Virus record (IMG/VR): IMGVR_UViG_3300031576_000219
Coordinates: 1-33,534 of that record
Source of the DNA: a virus
Direction: 5' to 3' (one strand)
Length of the DNA stretch: 33,534 nucleotides
Made by a program: the position numbers and the translations under genes
The notes under the pieces: generated by a model
The model's database searches: none
What the model was told of the DNA's origin: nothing
What the model saw: the letters and a program-made list of their open reading frames with translations, nothing else
Shown: piece after piece, positions 31,620-33,534 of the stretch
How the letters are laid out: every line of letters begins with the position of its first letter
Position numbering within the stretch: the first letter of the stretch is position 1

Positions 31620-32237
31620 ATGATCGGACAGGATCTTTGGTTTGTGGGCGTAGATCCCGGTCACGTCAGCGGAGCGATCGCGATGGTCACGGCGAGCGGG
31701 CCCCAGGGCGGTCCCCGCCCGGCCGCCTGGGCATGCTGGCATCGTCACGGCGCGAACCGATGGCGAGTTCGATGGTCTTTGGAGATTGTCGGCGAGCGCG
31801 ACAGCCTGCACGGGGCCATTCGCTCGGCTCGGGAGATCGTTCTGAAGCGCCCGATCGCCGCTGTCGCCGTCGAGGGCATGTTCATCCCCCGCGACCAGAT
31901 GCGCATCAACCAACATCTGATCCGGCTGTACGAGGCGGCGGGGATGGCCCTGGCGCTCTTCGACACGCCCCCGAGCAGACCAACCGCAACGGAGTGGCGA
32001 CGCATGATCCTCGGGCTGTCGGCGGGAACCTGCGCTCGGGAGGCAGAGCGTGCCGCCGTCCTGTGGGCGGCGCGCATCTTCGGGCCGCTGCCCGAGTCGT
32101 TCGTGAAGGTCGAGCGAGGCGCTGTCAGCGAGGCGCTCGCCATCGCTGAGTACGCGCGCGTCAGCTCCACCTGGGATGCGAAGCTGGCACGCGCGGCCCG
32201 CCGTCCTACACCCCGATCGCGGCGAGGTAGTGGCTGA
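31620..32237 (+). CDS. RuvC-like Holliday junction resolvase
   Basis: A 205-residue RNase H-fold nuclease. ATG 31620 has GGAGG five bases upstream; GTG 31614 in the GTGA overlap is less likely because the ribosome site would overlap it. Motifs: V-G-V-D-P-G with D12, VAVEGMFIP with E85, and SEALAIAEYAR with E171, where most relatives have Asp. It would cut Holliday junctions and branched DNA during recombination or before packaging. The final 30 residues are basic. It ends inside the convergent gene on the other strand (32-base overlap). Confidence 0.75.
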   Translation: MIGQDLWFVGVDPGHVSGAIAMVTASGPQGGPRPAAWACWHRHGANRWRVRWSLEIVGERDSLHGAIRSAREIVLKRPIAAVAVEGMFIPRDQMRINQHLIRLYEAAGMALALFDTPPSRPTATEWRRMILGLSAGTCAREAERAAVLWAARIFGPLPESFVKVERGAVSEALAIAEYARVSSTWDAKLARAARRPTPRSRRGSG

Positions 32238-32616
32238 GCGCCCGCCGCAGCATGTCAGCCTTCGTGCGCCCGGTCCGGGCCGTCGCAGTCGCGAGCCTGT
32301 CAGCGAGAGGCGCGGGCAAAGCCAGGGACACCAAGCGCCGGGGCGCTGTCGGCGCGACAAGGAGAAGCGGCGAGTCGATGGGAACCAGGCACCGATCCGC
32401 GACGGCGATCGCCAGATCGGGGACCAGAAGACAAGCCAGCGCCGCACCGTCCGCTGTCAGCGCGATGCGGAAACGCCGTCGGCCCTGCCACAGGTCAAGC
32501 GGCACACCCTCGACGAGCACACGCTGCGGCAGGCCCCGCGCGAGCCGCTCCCATCCGCCGGTGCGGAGGGAGCGTCGCAGCGTCCGGGCCAGGGGCAGGT
32601 ACGCGTCAGAGCGCAT
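32206..32616 (-). CDS. Putative RHH-tailed regulator, leftward
   Basis: A 136-residue protein on the minus strand, starting at ATG 32616 with GGAGG six bases before it. The N-terminal 90 residues are Arg/Leu-rich and beta-helical. The C-terminal 38 residues (VSLALPAPLADRLATATAR, then T-G-R-T-K-A-D-M-L-R-R-A-L-S-H-Y-L) match the ribbon-helix-helix pattern of small DNA-binding regulators. It is the last gene of the leftward chain and overlaps the end of the resolvase gene. Likely a regulator. Not identified further. Confidence 0.65.
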   Translation of the reverse strand: MRSDAYLPLARTLRRSLRTGGWERLARGLPQRVLVEGVPLDLWQGRRRFRIALTADGAALACLLVPDLAIAVADRCLVPIDSPLLLVAPTAPRRLVSLALPAPLADRLATATARTGRTKADMLRRALSHYLAAIGV

Positions 32617-32818
32617 CTGTAACCTCCGCGTCGATCGCAACGGCGGGGCACGCCGCAGCAGAGCTGGCGACGCCGCACTCGGGCGACAGCGCTGCGAGCA
32701 GACACGCCGTCGCGCGCCCCTCGGCGTCCGTGCCGACCCACGCCCAACGGATCAGGGTGCCCGCGTGCAGGTGAGAGTCGAGACGATCGGCCGCAAGGGC
32801 CATCAGGGTCGGGGTCAT
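32606..32818 (-). CDS. Hypothetical small protein
   Basis: A 70-residue protein starting at ATG 32818 behind AGGAGG (8 bases). It overlaps the next gene by 11 bases. The pattern of an N-terminal helix, then L-I-R-W-A-W-V-G-T-D, then ATACLLAALSPE resembles small phage proteins of unknown role that I have seen in early operons. Two cysteines and a Pro-rich end are present. Starts MTPTL, like the 109-residue gene further right, suggesting an old recombination or duplication of starts. Confidence 0.55.
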   Translation of the reverse strand: MTPTLMALAADRLDSHLHAGTLIRWAWVGTDAEGRATACLLAALSPECGVASSAAACPAVAIDAEVTDAL

Positions 32819-32988
32819 AGTGCTGTCCTCCTGGTGGTGGTGTAGAGCGCTGTCAGAGACTCGATCGGCCCCCGCATCAGGGCGACGCGATGCCAGCGCG
32901 CTGCCTCGCCCTCGGGCCGCTCGCGGTGCGGCGCATCGCAGGCGGCACACCAGACGAGGCGACCGGATCCGGGATGGGAGCGGGCCAC
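32815..32988 (-). CDS. Small zinc-knuckle protein, 57 residues
   Basis: A 57-residue frame starting at GTG 32988. It has WCAACDAPHRE (C-x-x-C followed by His) near 13-23 and a basic rest; it ends in an ATGA overlap with the next gene. The overlap and the metal-binding pattern support real coding. The ribosome site before the GTG is weak. It overlaps, in another frame, the end of the MTHTV gene to its right. Confidence 0.5.
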   Translation of the reverse strand: MARSHPGSGRLVWCAACDAPHRERPEGEAARWHRVALMRGPIESLTALYTTTRRTAL

Positions 32989-33071
32989 TTATGGTACTCG
33001 GCCTGCCAGCGGCAGACCTGCTCCAGCGTCCCGGTGTAGGCGCCCTTCACGGAGTGGACGGTGTGGGTCAT
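32877..33071 (-). CDS. MTHTV protein, copy 1
   Basis: A 64-residue frame whose first 26 residues (MTHTVHSVKGAYTGTLEQV...) are identical to those of the second copy at 33404-33487. The 127-base repeat ends at residue 26; beyond it this copy reads on into Pro/Ala/Arg-rich sequence that overlaps the 57-residue zinc-knuckle gene in another frame. The shared part is real. The tail may be a chance continuation created where the two copies diverge. Confidence 0.4.
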   Translation of the reverse strand: MTHTVHSVKGAYTGTLEQVCRWQAEYHKWPAPIPDPVASSGVPPAMRRTASGPRARQRAGIASP

Positions 33072-33118
33072 TGGTCATCATGATGTTTCCTGGTTGTCGC
33101 GCCAGAAGTCTGGCGGGA
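32992..33118. repeat. 127-base direct repeat, copy 1
   Basis: Identical to 33408-33534 over its full length. It holds the start of the MTHTV gene and the end of the 109-residue gene. The left edge of the match is sharp (A at 32991 versus T at 33407); the right edge is only the end of the window. Confidence 0.95.
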
Positions 33119-33407
33119 GGGCCGCGATGCGGGCAGCGACGACCTCGGGCCAGGTGATGTGCGCGCGAATCGCACCCGTGATGCCGCAGGACACGCGATC
33201 CCACTGGTCAGCGAGCGCGAAGTCCTTCGCGTGGATGCACGCGAGCCAGGCCTCTTCCGCCCAGCGACGCGCGCGAAAGAGCCCCTCGAGTCGTGCCAGC
33301 ACTGGCAGACCCCCCGCGGCTTCGACGCAGTCACCGAGGACGTTCACCGGGCAACATGGCAACGCCAAGTGGGCGGTCGCATTCACGCCCTCCAGGGTCG
33401 GCGTCAT
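33078..33407 (-). CDS. Hypothetical protein, 109 residues
   Basis: A 109-residue protein on the minus strand, starting at ATG 33407 in an ATGA overlap with the stop of MTHTV copy 2 and ending just before MTHTV copy 1. It is helical with several Trp (WAEEAWLACIHAKDFALADQW near 54-73) and Cys residues. Its last 13 residues are encoded by the 127-base repeat, so the right edge of the window also carries the end of a second gene of this kind. No family recognised. Confidence 0.55.
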   Translation of the reverse strand: MTPTLEGVNATAHLALPCCPVNVLGDCVEAAGGLPVLARLEGLFRARRWAEEAWLACIHAKDFALADQWDRVSCGITGAIRAHITWPEVVAARIAALPPDFWRDNQETS

Positions 33408-33487
33408 TGGTACTCGGCCTGCCAGCGGCAGACCTGCTCCAGCGTCCCGGTGTAGGCGCCCTTCACGGAGTGGACGGTGTGGGTCAT
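33404..33487 (-). CDS. MTHTV protein, copy 2, 27 residues
   Basis: The second copy of the MTHTV peptide (27 residues), ending in an ATGA overlap with the 109-residue gene. The 127-base repeat covers its start and ends before its last two codons. In this copy the frame closes neatly at the next gene's start, so it is more likely to be the intact arrangement than copy 1. Confidence 0.5.
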   Translation of the reverse strand: MTHTVHSVKGAYTGTLEQVCRWQAEYQ

Positions 33488-33534
33488 TGGTCATCATGAT
33501 GTTTCCTGGTTGTCGCGCCAGAAGTCTGGCGGGA
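33408..33534. repeat. 127-base direct repeat, copy 2, at window end
   Basis: Second copy of the repeat, running exactly to the last base. 127 is a common largest word length of de Bruijn assemblers, so the sequence probably stopped because its last word had already been used inside the same contig. The start of the window does not match, so this is not a closed circle. Confidence 0.95.
33494..33534 (-). CDS. C-terminal end of a second 109-residue-type gene (partial)
   Basis: The last 41 bases of the window, read leftward, encode P-P-D-F-W-R-D-N-Q-E-T-S and a stop, identical to the end of the 109-residue gene at 33078. So a related gene lies to the right of the window and is cut off here. It supports a tandem duplication of this gene pair. 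Confidence 0.5.
   Translation of the reverse strand, partial: PPDFWRDNQETS

Noticed and set aside
1-33534. Integrase, attachment site, tRNA, CRISPR array or tail-chaperone frameshift
   Set aside because: I looked for their motifs or structures and found none. This does not exclude an integrase in the part missing to the right of the window.
1-33534. Circular closure of the genome by terminal overlap
   Set aside because: The first bases do not recur at the end; the end repeats an internal segment instead.

Overview
The window reads as most of the genome of a short-tailed (podovirus-like) double-stranded DNA phage with high-GC DNA. Almost every base is coding. Genes are packed with 1 to 17 base overlaps, very often ATGA or GTGA, where the stop of one gene sits inside the start of the next. 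The order terminase, portal, scaffold, major capsid, head-tail adaptor, nozzle, ejection proteins, tail fibres, endolysin is that of a podovirus: there is no tape measure, tail tube, sheath or chaperone frameshift. I see no integrase, tRNA, CRISPR array or host gene. The host is probably a high-GC Gram-negative bacterium (sigma70-like promoters, small M15-type endolysin), but it cannot be named from this sequence.

Layout. 56-2438: a Gp157-like gene followed by five small unknown genes. 2407-7997: packaging and prohead genes (large terminase, portal, zinc-ribbon protein, two small unknown genes, putative scaffold). 8004-8032: a strong sigma70-type promoter in front of the major capsid gene. 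8143-14922: capsid, decoration candidate, adaptor, nozzle and three small structural genes. 14932-22310: three putative ejection proteins, the last 1678 residues long. A second promoter at 22285-22313 opens the tail-fibre and lysis block (22332-26637), which includes a secreted protein and an M15 peptidase endolysin. 26648-27015: a short leftward operon (ribbon-helix-helix protein plus a two-helix membrane protein), divergent from the early rightward operon. Two face-to-face promoters with overlapping -10 boxes separate them. 27120-32237: Sak4-like recombination ATPase, small unknown genes, remnants of two DNA methyltransferases and an HNH nuclease, a replication initiator carrying an iteron array inside its gene, and a RuvC-like resolvase. 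32206-33534: a leftward chain of tiny genes ending in an exact 127-base repeat.

How it works together, as inferred: the ribbon-helix-helix protein sits where a phage switch would sit and may control both its own operon and the early operon. The initiator would bind the palindromic repeats in its own gene to start replication, and the Sak4-like ATPase, Gp157-like protein and RuvC would serve recombination. The late block makes the particle, and the three ejection proteins would form a conduit into the host.

Points most worth checking: the iteron array (putative origin) at 31173-31265; the overlapping divergent promoters at 27028-27074; two genes whose coding character runs upstream of any standard start codon; a repeated acidic-leucine motif that crosses the boundary between two ejection genes; a run of internally deleted genes at 29060-30800; and the 127-base repeat at the right edge, which is probably where an assembler stopped inside a real tandem duplication.
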